64,000 bases of DNA from Microbacterium marinilacus. Its GTDB lineage: Bacteria > Actinomycetota > Actinomycetes > Actinomycetales > Microbacteriaceae. Position numbers and translations under genes: made by a program. The stretch spans positions 248,001-312,000 of the forward strand of contig NZ_JAIJZW010000003.1 of the NCBI RefSeq assembly GCF_019753765.1, in the 5' to 3' direction. Positions 55,020 to 63,664 of this stretch are shown one piece after another (the stretch's first letter is position 1; each line of letters begins with the position of its first letter). Under the pieces are notes generated by a model. The model searched no databases and was not told where the DNA came from. It worked only from the letters and a program-made list of their open reading frames with translations.

Positions 55020-57239
55020 ATGACGACGGACCTCCCCCGGCGCCGGGCCGCTCTCCGCAGGCGGCATCCGCTCACCCTCCTTCCCGCTGCGGCGTTCGCC
55101 GTGCTCCTGGGACTGGCGAACGCGGCTCCGGCGCAGGCCGCGACGGAGGAGCCCGAGCGGCCCGAGCTCACCCTCACCCCCGTCGCCCACGGGGTGATCG
55201 CCCCCGGCTCGTCCTTGACGACGATGCTGACGGTCGAGAACGTCTCCGATCAGCCGCTCGAGGCGTCCACCGTCGAGCTCGAGCTCGGACGGGACCGGCT
55301 CGAGAACGGCGACGAGCTGGCGACCTGGCTGAGCGCCGGCCCGGGCTCGGATGCGGACGACGGGCTCGCGCTCGTCGCCTCGGTCGACGGCGAGGACGTC
55401 GCGCCCGGCGAGAGCGAGCGGATCAGCATCACGGTCCCCGCGAGCGACGACGTGCTGAGCGACCTCGACCCGGGCGTCTACCCGCTGCGGGCGACCGTGG
55501 GGGATGCGACCTCCGTGAGCGTCGTCATCGTCTCCGACGATTCGACCCCCACCGGGGTCGTCGTCCCGATCACCGCGCCGCCCACGACATCCGGGCTGCT
55601 GGGCGCCGAGCAGCTGAGCGAGCTGACGGGGCCCGACGGCGTGCTGACCGCGCAGCTCGAGGCAGTGTCGTCGACGAGCGCGATCCTGGCCGTCGACCCC
55701 GCCATCCCCGCCGCGATCCGCGCCCTCGGCACGACGGCCCCCGACAGCGCGGTCGACTGGCTCGAGCGCCTGCTGCTGCTGCCCAACGACCGCTTCGCGC
55801 TGCAGTTCGGCGACGCCGACGTCGCGGCCCAGCTGCAGGCCGGGATCGAGGCGCCGCTGCAGCCGCTCGAGCTGGACGCGTACGTCGTCGACGAGCCCCA
55901 GCCGGCGCCTTCGCCCTCTCCCAGCCCGACGGAGACCGCCACCGGCGCCGGCGAGCCCGCCTCCGTCGACCCGGAGGACCTTCTCGAGATCGGCGCCACC
56001 CGCGCGTCGGTCTACTGGCCGATGCCGGGAGACGCCACCCCGGGCGTGGTCGAGGCCCTGACCGCGGCCGACCCCGACGCCGTCACCCTGATCCCGTCGG
56101 ACGCGACGGAGCAGGGCGGCGACGGCACCGCGGTGGGCGCCTCCGGGGCGACCGGAGACGGCGCCGCGGTCCTCGTCTACGACTCGGGCGCCTCGTCCGC
56201 GCTGGAGGACGTCGCGGCGCAGGCCGACGAGACCGGTCGCGGCGCGGCCATGGTCGGCGCGACAGCCGAGCTGTGGCTCGCGGCCGACGAGGCGGGCGGC
56301 TCCCCGATGCTGGTCGCCCTGGATCGCGCGGCGGTGACGGACACGCAGGAGGACGGGGCCGAGGAGGGCGCCGAGCTCGCCATGCGGCTGCGGGACGCGA
56401 TCGAGGTCGTGACGGCCGGACAGGCGTTCGACGCGCAGCGTCTCGACGCGCTCGTCGACGCGTCGCCCGCGCTCGTCGCCCCGACCGACACGACGCCCGA
56501 CGAGGCCCGCCTCGCCTTCGCCGCGGAGCTCGGCGACGCCGAGAGCCGCGTCGCCCTCACCGCCACCGTGCTGGAGGAGCCGGCGCTGCTGACGGGCCAG
56601 ATGCGCGCGGAGGCGCTGCAGACGCTCTCCGTCGGGTGGGACGGGCGGCGCAGCGCCTGGCTGGACGCCGCCGACGGCTTCCGCGAGCGCTCGGCGGCGC
56701 GGGCCGACGCGGTCGGCCTCGAGCAGCCGACGACCGTGCAGCTGCTCAGCGCCGGGGTCGACCTGCCGGTCTGGGTGCGCAACGACCTGCCGTACCCGAT
56801 CGAGGTGACGCTGACCGCGCATCCCGACGATCCTCGGCTCGACGTCGCCGAGAGCACCCCGGCACAGATCCAGCCGAACACCACGACGGCCGTGCAGGTG
56901 CCGGTCGAGGCGCGGGTCGGCAGCGGCGACGTGCGCATCGACCTCACGCTCGTGAACGGGGAGGGCCAGCTCATCGGACCGCCGCGCACGGTCGAGGTGA
57001 CCGTCCGCGCCGACTGGGAGCGCATCGGCATCGGCGGTCTCATCGTGCTGATCGTCGGCCTGATCGGCACGGGCGTCTTCCGCACGATCCGGCGGCGGCG
57101 GCGCACGGCACAGGACGATGCGCCGGAGCAGAGCGCTTCGGCGCAGGACGACCCGCCACAGGAAACACCGGAGCAGGACGCCCCCGAGCAGGACACGCCG
57201 GGCGACGACCCGGGCGCGCAGAAGGAGACGAATGGCTAG
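55020..57239 (+). CDS. DUF6049 family secreted/membrane protein
   Basis: A 739-aa protein. Signal peptide ~1-41 (ends AQA); an Ig-like domain ~45-165 with NVSDQPLEASTVEL; an alpha/beta central domain ~180-560 (TSAILAVDPAIPAAIRALG, RASVYWPMPGDAT); a second beta domain ~570-665; a membrane helix ~674-694; and a Pro/Glu/Asp-rich cytoplasmic tail. DUF6049 is almost always next to murJ in actinobacteria and is thought to act in envelope assembly. Its stop overlaps the murJ start by 8 nt. Confidence 0.88.
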   Translation: MTTDLPRRRAALRRRHPLTLLPAAAFAVLLGLANAAPAQAATEEPERPELTLTPVAHGVIAPGSSLTTMLTVENVSDQPLEASTVELELGRDRLENGDELATWLSAGPGSDADDGLALVASVDGEDVAPGESERISITVPASDDVLSDLDPGVYPLRATVGDATSVSVVIVSDDSTPTGVVVPITAPPTTSGLLGAEQLSELTGPDGVLTAQLEAVSSTSAILAVDPAIPAAIRALGTTAPDSAVDWLERLLLLPNDRFALQFGDADVAAQLQAGIEAPLQPLELDAYVVDEPQPAPSPSPSPTETATGAGEPASVDPEDLLEIGATRASVYWPMPGDATPGVVEALTAADPDAVTLIPSDATEQGGDGTAVGASGATGDGAAVLVYDSGASSALEDVAAQADETGRGAAMVGATAELWLAADEAGGSPMLVALDRAAVTDTQEDGAEEGAELAMRLRDAIEVVTAGQAFDAQRLDALVDASPALVAPTDTTPDEARLAFAAELGDAESRVALTATVLEEPALLTGQMRAEALQTLSVGWDGRRSAWLDAADGFRERSAARADAVGLEQPTTVQLLSAGVDLPVWVRNDLPYPIEVTLTAHPDDPRLDVAESTPAQIQPNTTTAVQVPVEARVGSGDVRIDLTLVNGEGQLIGPPRTVEVTVRADWERIGIGGLIVLIVGLIGTGVFRTIRRRRRTAQDDAPEQSASAQDDPPQETPEQDAPEQDTPGDDPGAQKETNG

Positions 57240-58854
57240 CCTCGGGCGCGCGAGCGCGATGATCGCCGCCGGCACGATCGTCTCGCGCGTGACGGGTCTG
57301 GTCCGCACGATCGTGCTCGTCGCGGCGATCGGAGCCGTCGGACGCGCCTCCGACGCCTTCTCACTCGCGAACCAGCTGCCGAACTACGTCTTCCAGGTGC
57401 TGTCCGCGGGGCTCATCACGGCCGTCCTGGTGCCGCAGATCGTGAAGTGGAGCGCTCGCGAGGACGGCGGTCGCGGGCACCTCTCCAAGCTGCTGACCCT
57501 CGGCACCGTGGTGCTCGTGATCGTCACCGGGATCGCGATGGCCCTCGCCCCCTGGCTCATCCGGCTCTTCGCCGACTCCGATAAGTACACGCCCGATCAG
57601 CTGGCTCTGGGCACCGCCTTCGCGTACTGGTGCCTGCCTCAGGTGTTCTTCTACGGGATGTTCGCCCTCGTCGGCGAGACCCTCAACGCCCGTCGGGTGT
57701 TCGGCCCCTACGCGTGGGCCCCCATCGTCAACAACATCGTGTCGATCGTCGGCTTCGGCGCGTTCATCGTGCTGTTCGGCGGCGAGCGCAGCGACGTCCC
57801 CGACTGGGACCCGCTGCTGATCGGCGTGTTCGGGGGGATCACGACCCTCGGCATCGCGGCCCAGACCGTCGTGCTGGTGGCGTTCTGGCGCCGCACCGGC
57901 CTCAGCATCCGCCCCGACTTCCGGTGGCGCGGCCTGGGCCTGAGCACCCTCCGCGGCACGGCCGGATGGAGCTTCGCGATGCTCCTGGTCGGCCTGGTGG
58001 TCTCCGCCGTGCAGCAACGGGTGATCTCGGGGGCCTCCGGCGACCACGTCTCGGCGACCGGGTGGTTCGTCGCGTGGCTCGTGTTCATGCTGCCGTACTC
58101 GGTGATCGTGATGTCGATCGGGACGCCGTACTTCACGCAGCTCTCGGAGCACGCCGCGGCCGGCCGCGACGACGAGGTGCGCGCGGACGTCGACCGCAGC
58201 ATCCGCACCCTCGGCCTCCTGGTCGTCATCGCCGCGGCCGCCCTGATCGCCGCGTCCGCGCCCGCCGCGCGCATCTTCACCAACGGGCCGGATCAGGCGG
58301 TCGCCGCCGGGGCGGTGCTCGTGGGCTTCCTCGTGGGCCTCGTGCCGCTGGCCGTGCAGTTCGTCGTGCAGCGCACGTTCTACGCGTACGGCGACACCCG
58401 CACGCCGTTCTTCTTCACGGTGTTCCAGGCGGCCATCGCCATCGGGCTGGCGCTGTTGGTGCCGCTCGTCGTGGGCCCGGCTGACCTGACGTCGGCCGTC
58501 GCGTTCTGCCAGTCGCTGTCGAGCCTCGCACAGGTGATCCTGGCGACGTGGCTGCTGCGCCGGCGCCTCGGGCCGCTCGGCGTGGGCGGATGGGTGTGGG
58601 CGCTCGTGCGCTTCACCCTCGCGGCGATTCCCGCCGGCGCCGTCGCGGTGGCGGTCTACCTCCTGGCCGGGGGCGCGGAGAGCTGGATGCTCGCCGCCGA
58701 CGTCGACGGCATCTCCGGACGCCTGCTCGGCGCGCTCGGCACCGCCGTGCTCGGCGGCATCGCCGTGGTCGTGTACGTCGCCACCCTGGCGGCGTTCCGC
58801 GCCCCCGAGCTGCGCACCGCCACGGGCCTGGTCCGCCGCCTCGTCGGCCGCTGA
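57232..58854 (+). CDS. murJ: Lipid II flippase MurJ
   Basis: A 540-aa MATE-like (MVF family) protein with about 14 membrane helices. IVSRVTGLVRTIVLVAAIG opens the family, followed by NQLPNYVFQVLSAG and FYAYGDTRTPFF in the second half. It flips the peptidoglycan precursor lipid II across the membrane. The C-terminal cytoplasmic kinase-like region of some actinobacterial MurJ proteins is absent. RBS AAGGAG. Confidence 0.95.
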   Translation: MASLGRASAMIAAGTIVSRVTGLVRTIVLVAAIGAVGRASDAFSLANQLPNYVFQVLSAGLITAVLVPQIVKWSAREDGGRGHLSKLLTLGTVVLVIVTGIAMALAPWLIRLFADSDKYTPDQLALGTAFAYWCLPQVFFYGMFALVGETLNARRVFGPYAWAPIVNNIVSIVGFGAFIVLFGGERSDVPDWDPLLIGVFGGITTLGIAAQTVVLVAFWRRTGLSIRPDFRWRGLGLSTLRGTAGWSFAMLLVGLVVSAVQQRVISGASGDHVSATGWFVAWLVFMLPYSVIVMSIGTPYFTQLSEHAAAGRDDEVRADVDRSIRTLGLLVVIAAAALIAASAPAARIFTNGPDQAVAAGAVLVGFLVGLVPLAVQFVVQRTFYAYGDTRTPFFFTVFQAAIAIGLALLVPLVVGPADLTSAVAFCQSLSSLAQVILATWLLRRRLGPLGVGGWVWALVRFTLAAIPAGAVAVAVYLLAGGAESWMLAADVDGISGRLLGALGTAVLGGIAVVVYVATLAAFRAPELRTATGLVRRLVGR

Positions 58855-58982
58855 TCGCGTTCCCGGTCAACGGGATCCGACGTGTCGCTCGTTGTGCGGG
58901 CGGGCATCCCTCGCTAGCGTTCGGGCATCGCGGCCGCGCCGACCGGTGCGCCCGCTCGACGGGGACAAGGGGGTACCTCACA

Positions 58983-60383
58983 GTGTCGTTCCTCGACCGG
59001 CAGCACACGATCGCACCACCCGGATACAGCCGATGGCTGATCCCGCCCGCGGCTCTCGCCATCCATCTCTGCATCGGTCAGGCGTACGCGACGAGCGTCT
59101 ACAAGAACGCGCTCGTCGCGCATTTCGACACCTCGCTGACGGCGATCGGGATCATCTTCTCGATCGCCATCGTCATGCTCGGCGTCTCGGCGGCGGTCCT
59201 CGGCACCTGGGTCGAGAAGGTCGGGCCGCGCAAGGCGATGTTCACCTCCGCATGCTTCTGGGCATCCGGCTTCCTGATCGGCGCCCTGGGCATCGCCACC
59301 TCCCAGCTGTGGCTGGTCTACCTCGGGTACGGCTTCGTCGGCGGCATCGGCCTGGGCATCGGCTACATCTCGCCCGTCTCGACGCTCATCAAGTGGTTCC
59401 CCGACCGCCCCGGCCTCGCGACGGGGATGGCCATCATGGGCTTCGGGGGAGGGGCGCTGGTGGCCTCGCCGATCTCCCGGCAGCTCATGGCGCTCTATGA
59501 CCCGGCGTACGATCCCGCCGACTCCGCGTCGGTCGCGTCCGGCTCGGCCGTGGCGCTGCTGTTCGTCACGCTGGGCATCGCCTACTTCCTGGTGATGATG
59601 CTCGGGGTGTTCAACGTGCGCACCCCTGCAGCGGGCTGGAAGCCCGCCGGCTGGGACCCGGCGAGCGTGAAGAGCAAGCCGCTGGTCACGACCGCGCATG
59701 TGTCGGCGAACAACGCGATCAAGACGCCGCAGTTCTGGCTGCTGTGGATCGTGCTGTTCTGCAACGTGACGGCGGGCATCGGCATCCTCGAGCAGGCCAG
59801 CCCGATGATCCAGGACTTCTTCCGCGAGGGGAGCGCGTCGCTCGTGACGGCGACGACCGCCGCCGGCTTCGTCGCGCTGCTGTCGCTGTTCAACATGGCC
59901 GGCCGCTTCGTCTGGTCGTCGACGAGCGACTACATCGGCCGCAAGCCGATCTACATGGTCTACCTCGGCGTGGGCGTCGTGCTCTACACGCTGCTCGCTC
60001 TGCTGGGCGCCAACAGCACCCTGCTGTTCGTGGCCCTCGCGGCGGTGATCCTGTCGTTCTACGGAGGCGGGTTCGCGACGATCCCGGCGTACCTCCGCGA
60101 CCTGTTCGGCACGTTCCAGGTCGGCGCCATCCACGGGCGCCTGCTGACGGCCTGGTCGGCGGCGGGGATCGCGGGGCCGCTGATCATCAACGGCTTCCTC
60201 GACTCGCGTGGCACACCCGGCCAGCTCGTCGCCGCCGACTATCGGCCCGCGCTGCTCACCATGGTCGGCGTGCTGGCCGTCGGCTTCATCGCCAACCTGC
60301 TGGTGCGGCCCGTCGCGACGCGTTTCCACGAGCCGGCCACGTCGCCCGCAGCATCGACCGTCAAGGAAGGAGCGGCGAAGTGA
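58983..60383 (+). CDS. OFA family MFS transporter (oxalate/formate antiporter type)
   Basis: A 466-aa MFS protein with 12 predicted helices. PAALAIHLCIGQAYATSVY and GGIGLGIGYISPVSTLIKWFPDRPGLATG are the OFA hallmark (LGxGY.P....KWFPDRRG). FNMAGRFVWSSTSDYIGRK is the second-half MFS loop. Substrates in this family include oxalate/formate, lactate and pyruvate; the one here is unknown. The GTG at 58983 follows GGGGGT. It overlaps the next small gene by 4 nt. Confidence 0.86.
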   Translation: MSFLDRQHTIAPPGYSRWLIPPAALAIHLCIGQAYATSVYKNALVAHFDTSLTAIGIIFSIAIVMLGVSAAVLGTWVEKVGPRKAMFTSACFWASGFLIGALGIATSQLWLVYLGYGFVGGIGLGIGYISPVSTLIKWFPDRPGLATGMAIMGFGGGALVASPISRQLMALYDPAYDPADSASVASGSAVALLFVTLGIAYFLVMMLGVFNVRTPAAGWKPAGWDPASVKSKPLVTTAHVSANNAIKTPQFWLLWIVLFCNVTAGIGILEQASPMIQDFFREGSASLVTATTAAGFVALLSLFNMAGRFVWSSTSDYIGRKPIYMVYLGVGVVLYTLLALLGANSTLLFVALAAVILSFYGGGFATIPAYLRDLFGTFQVGAIHGRLLTAWSAAGIAGPLIINGFLDSRGTPGQLVAADYRPALLTMVGVLAVGFIANLLVRPVATRFHEPATSPAASTVKEGAAK

Positions 60384-60514
60384 CCGATCAGAACGCCTCC
60401 ACCGGCTCGTCGTCGCAGACCGTCCGGCTCGTCCTCTCGTGGCTCGTCGTGGGCATCCCGCTCGTGTACGCGCTGTGGCAGACGGTCGTGTCGGTGCTGC
60501 CGCTGTTCGCCTGA
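60380..60514 (+). CDS. Small MFS-partner membrane protein (44 aa)
   Basis: A 44-aa protein: a polar N-terminus (DQNASTGSSSQT), then one membrane helix (~17-40: LVLSWLVVGIPLVYALWQTV). The GTG start overlaps the MFS stop as GTGA, so it is coupled. It matches the small subunit found after OFA-type MFS genes in actinobacteria (from memory of family annotations). It probably stabilises or regulates the transporter. Confidence 0.78.
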   Translation: MTDQNASTGSSSQTVRLVLSWLVVGIPLVYALWQTVVSVLPLFA

Positions 60515-60527
60515 CTGACCCGCCACG

Positions 60528-60563
60528 GACGGGGGCCCCTCGCATCTCGGCGGAGCCCCCGTC
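60528..60563 (+). terminator. Terminator hairpin of the MFS operon
   Basis: GACGGGGGC (60528-60536) pairs perfectly with GCCCCCGTC (60555-60563), 14 nt after the stop. There is no long U tract, typical of high-GC terminators. Confidence 0.7.
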
Positions 60564-60650
60564 AAGCCTCTGTCCTGGTGGTTCGGTGGCGTGGTTCCGT
60601 TCGGTACCGCGACGGAACGGCCGCGCGGTCGACAGAGAGCGGGTCGGAAA

Positions 60651-61106
60651 ATGAGCACCACGTCCCATCCCACCAACGGCTACGCGCGATCGCCCCTTCA
60701 AAAGGTCGCTCTGCTCTACGGAGTCGTCTTCCTCATCGTCGGCGTCGGGGGGTTCATCCCGGGTCTGACGACCGACATCGAGGGCCTGCAGTTCGCCGGC
60801 CATGGCTCGGGCGCGATGCTGCTCGGCATCTTCCAGGTGTCGATCCTGCACAACGTCGTCCACCTGCTGTACGGCGTCGTGGGCCTGCTCGCGGCACGTG
60901 CGTTCGGGTTCTCCCGCCAGTACCTGATCTGGGGCGGCGCGGTCTACGCGCTGCTCTGGCTGTACGGCCTGCTCGTGCCGCACGACCACGGGGCCAACTT
61001 CGTGCCGCTGAACACGGCGGACAACTGGCTCCACTTCGCGCTGGCCGTCACGATGATCGGCTTCGGCGTCCTTCTCGGACGTCGCGCCGTCGCCGCCGCA
61101 CGCTGA
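60651..61106 (+). CDS. DUF4383 family membrane protein
   Basis: A 151-aa protein with four membrane helices (~20-40, ~58-80, ~85-105, ~128-145). The N-terminal KVALLYGVVFLIVGVGGFIPG and the NVVHLLYGVVGLLAAR segment with its histidine define DUF4383. Function is unknown; it is common in actinobacteria. ATG 60651 is preferred over 60591 because the domain starts after it. Confidence 0.84.
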   Translation: MSTTSHPTNGYARSPLQKVALLYGVVFLIVGVGGFIPGLTTDIEGLQFAGHGSGAMLLGIFQVSILHNVVHLLYGVVGLLAARAFGFSRQYLIWGGAVYALLWLYGLLVPHDHGANFVPLNTADNWLHFALAVTMIGFGVLLGRRAVAAAR

Positions 61107-61185
61107 CGCCGCGATTCGCGGTCAGGAGGTCCCGGTCGGTCGATCCGGCCGGGACCTTTCCGTCCACTGATAGATGCTTGTCTAT

Positions 61186-61211
61186 GGAATGAGCCGCACG
61201 TAGCATGTGTT
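61186..61211 (+). promoter_or_regulatory. Sigma-R/SigH-type promoter of trxB-trxA
   Basis: GGAAT (61186-61190), then exactly 18 nt, then GTT (61209-61211) matches the disulfide-stress sigma factor consensus GGAAT-N18-GTT of actinobacteria. trxB and trxA are classic members of that regulon. A small palindrome ATAGA-N6-TCTAT overlaps the -35 side. Confidence 0.8.
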
Positions 61212-61238
61212 GAGGCAGTCGAAACCCAGGAGGCGCAC

Positions 61239-62207
61239 GTGCGACAGCTCATCATCATCGGATCGGGTCCGGCCGGATTCACCGCCGCCATCTACGCGGC
61301 GCGGGCGAACCTCAAGCCCCTGGTCGTGGCCAGCTCGGTGGAGGTGGGCGGCGAGCTCATGAACACCACCGAGGTCGAGAACTTCCCCGGGTTCCCCGAG
61401 GGCATCATGGGTCCCGACCTGATGGCGAAGATGCAGGAGCAGGCCGAGCGGTTCGGCGCCGAGATCGCCTACGACGACGTGACCGAGCTCGACCTGTCGG
61501 GCGACATCAAGAAGGTGACGCTGGGCAGCGGTTCCGTGGAGGAGGCCGAGGCCGTGATCTTCGCGACCGGCTCGGCGTATCGCAAGCTCGGCCTGGAGGG
61601 CGAGGACCGCCTGTCCGGCTACGGGGTGTCGTGGTGCGCCACGTGCGACGGCTTCTTCTTCCGCGAGAAGGAGATCGCGGTCGTCGGAGGCGGGGACTCG
61701 GCGATGGAGGAGGCGACCTTCCTGACGAAGTTCGCCTCGAAGGTCTACGTGATCCACCGTCGCGACAGCCTCAAGGCCTCGAAGATCATGCAGGACCGGG
61801 CGCTGGCCAACGAGAAGATCGAGTTCGTGTGGAACTCCGAGGTCGCCGACGTGCTGGGCGACACGGCCGTCTCGGGAGTGACCCTGCGCGACACGGTGAC
61901 CGGCGAGACCCGCGACCTCGCGGTGCAGGGCCTGTTCATCGCCATCGGCAACGACCCGCGGACGCACCTGGTGCACGACAAGCTCGAGCTCACCGCTGAC
62001 GGCACGATCGCCGTCGACGGCCGCTCGTCCCGCACCTCCGTCGCGGGTGTCTTCGCCGCCGGCGACGTCATCGACCCGTCCTACCGTCAGGCCGTCACGG
62101 CCGCGGCGAGCGGGACCGTCGCCGCCCTCGACGCGGAGCACTACCTGGCCGCGCGCGGCGATGCCGGACAGCCCGCGCCCGCAGAGGACCAGCTGGTCGA
62201 GGCCTGA
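61239..62207 (+). CDS. trxB: Thioredoxin reductase
   Basis: A 322-aa flavoprotein. IIIGSGPAGFTAAIYAARANL binds FAD, the redox pair is in WCATCDGFFF (~133-142), GGGDSAMEEATFLTKFASKVYVIHRR binds NADPH with the HRR specificity loop, and GVFAAGDVID closes the FAD site. It reduces TrxA at NADPH cost. The GTG start has AGGAGG upstream. First gene of a two-gene operon. Confidence 0.97.
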   Translation: MRQLIIIGSGPAGFTAAIYAARANLKPLVVASSVEVGGELMNTTEVENFPGFPEGIMGPDLMAKMQEQAERFGAEIAYDDVTELDLSGDIKKVTLGSGSVEEAEAVIFATGSAYRKLGLEGEDRLSGYGVSWCATCDGFFFREKEIAVVGGGDSAMEEATFLTKFASKVYVIHRRDSLKASKIMQDRALANEKIEFVWNSEVADVLGDTAVSGVTLRDTVTGETRDLAVQGLFIAIGNDPRTHLVHDKLELTADGTIAVDGRSSRTSVAGVFAAGDVIDPSYRQAVTAAASGTVAALDAEHYLAARGDAGQPAPAEDQLVEA

Positions 62208-62288
62208 CGGCCCTCGCCCGCCGACCCGGAACAAACTCCCCGTCATCCGCGTTCCGGATGATGACGACTTCCACCTAAGGAGATCAAC

Positions 62289-62612
62289 ATGACCGCGAAG
62301 GCCACCACCTCGGCCACGTTCGAGCAGGACGTCCTGCAGGCCGAGGGTCCCGTGCTCGTCGACTTCTGGGCTGCGTGGTGCGGCCCGTGCCGCATGGTCG
62401 CGCCGGTGCTGGACGAGATCCAGTCCGAGAACCCCGACAAGATCACGGTTCTGAAGCTCAACGTCGACGAGAACCCGGATCTGGCGATGAAGTACCAGAT
62501 CACGTCGATCCCGGCGATGAAGGTCTTCCACGGCGGCGAGGTCAAGACCACGATCATCGGCGCCAAGCCGAAGTTCGCGCTCGAGCAGGATCTCGCCGAG
62601 TTCATCGGCTGA
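62289..62612 (+). CDS. trxA: Thioredoxin
   Basis: A 107-aa classical thioredoxin: FWAAWCGPCRMVAP gives the active site Cys31-Gly-Pro-Cys34, and the cis-proline is in ITSIPAMKVF. It supplies electrons to ribonucleotide reductase, methionine sulfoxide reductase and others. RBS AAGGAG. Followed by an unusually long perfect terminator. Confidence 0.97.
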   Translation: MTAKATTSATFEQDVLQAEGPVLVDFWAAWCGPCRMVAPVLDEIQSENPDKITVLKLNVDENPDLAMKYQITSIPAMKVFHGGEVKTTIIGAKPKFALEQDLAEFIG

Positions 62613-62616
62613 TCCG

Positions 62617-62666
62617 CTCTCATGACGAAGGCCCCCGGTTCGCACCGGGGGCCTTCGTCATGAGAG
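62617..62666. terminator. Perfect 22-bp-stem bidirectional terminator
   Basis: The left arm (62617-62638, starting CTCTCATGACG) pairs perfectly with the right arm (62645-62666) around the 6-nt loop ttcgca. It lies between convergent trxA and the AHSA1 gene and can serve both strands; on the trxA side there is no U tract. Confidence 0.9.
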
Positions 62667-62672
62667 GCGCCG

Positions 62673-63638
62673 TCAGAGGACGCTCTCCAGCCGCGCGTAG
62701 CTGGTCTCCATGCCGTCCGTCATGCCGGTGGCCAGCACCTCCTCACGCACCTGCGCGCTCGGGTAGGTGATGAGGAGTGTCAGCAGGGTCCCGGCGTCCA
62801 CGGTCACGAGGGTCAGTTCGTTCCGCGACGGCTCTCCCGGCATCCCGATCATCGACTCGGTGGTGACCTCGCGGTACGGAGGCTGCGACTCGAGCAGCTC
62901 GCCCTCGAAGCCGAAGCCGTCCGATCCGTCCTCACGCGTCCACTCCTGGCGGAAGCGGTCGCCGACGTTCTGCGCGATGTCGGCGACCGTCATGACCCAC
63001 CCGTCGGGACCGAGCAGCCAGCGCTTGACGAGATCCGGGTCGTGATGTGCGCGCCACACGTCGTCGACGGCGCCGCGGATCACGCGAGAGATCCGCACCT
63101 GCGTCTCGCCGATGAGCTGGGCGGAGGTCGGCAGCTCGGCGGCGAAGGAGCGCAGGTCCGCCAGGACGGCGTCGATCTGACCCATGGCCGCCCTGGTGCC
63201 CTCCTCCATGCCCATCTTCACGAGCTCCTCCAGCGCCTCGACGGACGGGAACGTCGTCACCGTGACCAGGCGCGATCCCCCGTCCGTCTCCTCGAAGGAG
63301 AAGGTCATCATCATGGTCGGCATGTCGGTGTTCAGGCTGCCGTCCTCGTGGGCGAATCCGTCGCGCACGGTGAACGAGCGCCCCTCCTCGACCGCGTCGA
63401 ACTGCCAGATCCCTCCGGAGCGCGACCCGTCGGGCCCCGTCATGTAGTAGTTCGAGGCCCCTCCCGGGAACACGTCATGACGGGTGAAGGTCGCCGGCCA
63501 CTCCGGCGGCCCCCAGAACCGCTCGATCTGGCGCGGGTCGACGTAGGCGTCCCAGAGCCGGCGGACGGGCACCGGGAAGTCGGCGACGATGGTCATCGTC
63601 AGGGCATCGAGGTCTTTCTCGACGGAGGTGACGGGCAT
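62673..63638 (-). CDS. SRPBCC protein with two AHSA1-like domains
   Basis: A 321-aa protein with tandem AHSA1/START-type domains: ~15-150 (VPVRRLWDAYVDPRQIERFWGPPEWP, SFTVRDGF, MMTFSFEE) and ~178-321 (AVDDVWRAHHDPDLVKRWLLGPDGW, REVTTESMIGMPG, LTLVTVDAGTLL). Single-domain versions are usual; the duplication is less common. The family binds hydrophobic ligands or acts like Aha1. It lies 26 nt after an ArsR regulator, a pairing seen throughout actinobacteria. Confidence 0.86.
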   Translation of the reverse strand: MPVTSVEKDLDALTMTIVADFPVPVRRLWDAYVDPRQIERFWGPPEWPATFTRHDVFPGGASNYYMTGPDGSRSGGIWQFDAVEEGRSFTVRDGFAHEDGSLNTDMPTMMMTFSFEETDGGSRLVTVTTFPSVEALEELVKMGMEEGTRAAMGQIDAVLADLRSFAAELPTSAQLIGETQVRISRVIRGAVDDVWRAHHDPDLVKRWLLGPDGWVMTVADIAQNVGDRFRQEWTREDGSDGFGFEGELLESQPPYREVTTESMIGMPGEPSRNELTLVTVDAGTLLTLLITYPSAQVREEVLATGMTDGMETSYARLESVL

Positions 63639-63664
63639 GATGTGCCTTTCGGATTCGTGTGGGG

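Noticed and set aside
60594..60618. GTTCCGT / ACGGAAC inverted repeat before the DUF4383 gene as an operator
   Set aside because: Short arms with an 11-nt gap are expected by chance in this GC-rich region, and no regulator is nearby.
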